Shown piece after piece: positions 63,145 through 64,000 of a DNA stretch of 64,000 nt. Source of the DNA: Vibrio sp. ED004 (GTDB taxonomy: Bacteria; Pseudomonadota; Gammaproteobacteria; Enterobacterales; Vibrionaceae); contig NZ_CP066150.1 of the NCBI RefSeq assembly GCF_023206395.1, positions 186,001-250,000 of the forward strand. The letters are read 5' to 3'. Position 1 is the stretch's first letter, and each line of letters opens with the position of its first letter. Position numbers and translations under genes: made by a program. The notes beneath the pieces are model-generated. The model saw nothing but the letters and a program-made list of their open reading frames with translations. It did not search any database and had not been told where the DNA came from.

Positions 63145-63999
63145 TCATGAATCGAGCTTAAGGAACTGTCTTACTCTTGATGAATCTGGGTTAGTGAAAA
63201 ACTTCTCTGGGTTGGATTTTTCAATCAATATCCCCTTCTCAAGAAACACCACTTGATCCGACACCTGACGCGCGAATTCCATCTCATGAGTCACCACTAC
63301 CATGGTGTAACCCTCTTGCGATAGCTTCTTCATTACCAGTAACACCTCTTCTACCAATTCAGGGTCGAGCGCGGAGGTTGGCTCATCAAACAGCAACACA
63401 TCCGGCTCCATCGCGAGCGCCCTAGCAATAGCGACACGTTGCTTTTGTCCACCCGATAACATACTTGGATAACTCTCTAGCTTGTGAGACATGCCAACCT
63501 TATCAAGTTGCTTACGAGCCATCTCCTCTGCGTCAGATTTCGCTATCTTCTTAACATGAACCAGCGCTTCCATCACGTTTTGCAACACGGTGAGATGCGG
63601 CCATAAGTTGAAGCTTTGAAATACCATGCCAAGGCGCTCTCTGAGTTTTGCTAACTCTTTGTATTTGAGAGGTTTACCCGTTTCAGAGTTGATCCCAATG
63701 CGTTCATCACCCATAAAAATCGTGCCGCGCTCTGGCTGCTCTAGCCAATTCATGCAGCGCAATAGTGTTGACTTACCCGAACCTGACGAGCCGAGAATAC
63801 TCACCACATCGCCTTTTTTTATAGTCAGGTTGATGTCTCGCAGTACTTCGATTCCATCAAACTGCTTCGACAAGTTTTCAACGCTGATGATCGTCTCTCG
63901 TTCTTCCAATAGTGGCTCACACTCAATCACTTCCAAACTCACTCCCAAAGAGGGGTTAATCGGTGCTTCTGTTTCAATAATCTCTGATTGTTTAAGCAT
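63145..63999 (-). CDS. Polar amino acid ABC transporter ATP-binding protein (HisP/GlnQ type)
   Basis: A 284-residue ATPase: Walker A GSSGSGKST, signature [15 protein letters not shown], Walker B VLLFDEPTSALDPE, H-loop VTHEMEFAR. The RCMNWLEQPERGTI and SFNLWPHLTVLQNV segments mark the HisP/GlnQ group importing polar amino acids. About 35 extra residues precede the usual start. The ATG lies at the window edge, so its ribosome site and partner permease genes are not visible. Confidence 0.88.
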   Translation of the reverse strand: MLKQSEIIETEAPINPSLGVSLEVIECEPLLEERETIISVENLSKQFDGIEVLRDINLTIKKGDVVSILGSSGSGKSTLLRCMNWLEQPERGTIFMGDERIGINSETGKPLKYKELAKLRERLGMVFQSFNLWPHLTVLQNVMEALVHVKKIAKSDAEEMARKQLDKVGMSHKLESYPSMLSGGQKQRVAIARALAMEPDVLLFDEPTSALDPELVEEVLLVMKKLSQEGYTMVVVTHEMEFARQVSDQVVFLEKGILIEKSNPEKFFTNPDSSRVRQFLKLDS

Positions 64000-64000
64000 G

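Overview
The window looks like part of a Vibrio chromosome, probably the small chromosome of a species near the splendidus clade. This rests on gene content I recognise: a secD2-secF2 pair preceded by a vemP-type arrest-peptide gene, a phhB-phhA pair next to an acetoacetyl-CoA synthetase gene, a DUF3283 gene and a YeeN-type YebC paralogue. There are no rRNA or tRNA genes, CRISPR arrays, insertion sequences or obvious prophage. I assign species by recall of gene families only.

Layout. 1-1.8 kb: end of a cfa gene followed by envelope genes (DUF2878, chalcone-isomerase-like, DUF3833 lipoprotein). 2-5.6 kb: small genes, a PatB/MalY C-S lyase, OsmC and GFA proteins. 5.7-9.6 kb: a NagE-type PTS permease and an OmpR-type two-component system, followed by a candidate small RNA. 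9.6-13.9 kb: LysR regulator divergent from an SDR-MFS-old yellow enzyme set. 14-16 kb: two broken genes (an SRA/HNH endonuclease with an in-frame stop, a frameshifted rlmJ homologue) around a second copy of the same small-RNA-like element. 16.2-19.7 kb: secF2, secD2 and vemP. 20-32.8 kb: nine genes on one strand: TPR-like protein, ABC ATPase, ABC permease, LolA-like protein, outer-membrane barrel, LytS-type kinase, LytTR regulator and two tandem M16 lipoprotein peptidases. 33.1-34.3 kb: a frameshifted orphan gene that may be a glycosyltransferase effector. 34.6-40.1 kb: DUF1254 protein, two LysR genes, a beta-hydroxyacid dehydrogenase, DUF2798, YebC paralogue, DUF3283. 40.3-43.7 kb and 52.3-56.3 kb: phenylalanine/tyrosine catabolism (phhAB, acetoacetyl-CoA synthetase; hpd-hmgA-fahA-maiA), with TyrR-type boxes upstream of both sets. 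Between them, 43.9-52.2 kb holds a secreted PI-PLC-like lectin enzyme, an ABC importer, an MBL-fold hydrolase, an inositol-monophosphatase-family protein and a LacI regulator. 56.7-63 kb: a PhnSTUV-like ABC importer with two phosphohydrolases and a UTRA regulator. 63.1-64 kb: an amino-acid ABC ATPase.

How genes work together. Phenylalanine is hydroxylated by PhhA (cofactor recycled by PhhB). After transamination, Hpd, HmgA, MaiA and FahA take the ring to fumarate and acetoacetate, and the CoA ligase activates acetoacetate. The most interesting possible system is 43.9-52.2 kb. A nearly identical palindromic 15-mer lies upstream of both the PI-PLC gene and the ABC operon that ends in the LacI gene, suggesting one regulon. 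The enzymes would fit extracellular release of an inositol (cyclic) phosphate, import, ring opening and dephosphorylation. That pathway is inference.

Other points worth attention are the two sibling small-RNA candidates with matching promoters, the LacI gene that seems to start at ATT, a relic of the LytTR gene between the M16 genes that records a tandem duplication, a 20-bp tandem repeat in the ABC operon, a G7 tract that breaks the orphan effector-like gene, and a long stem in front of secD2.
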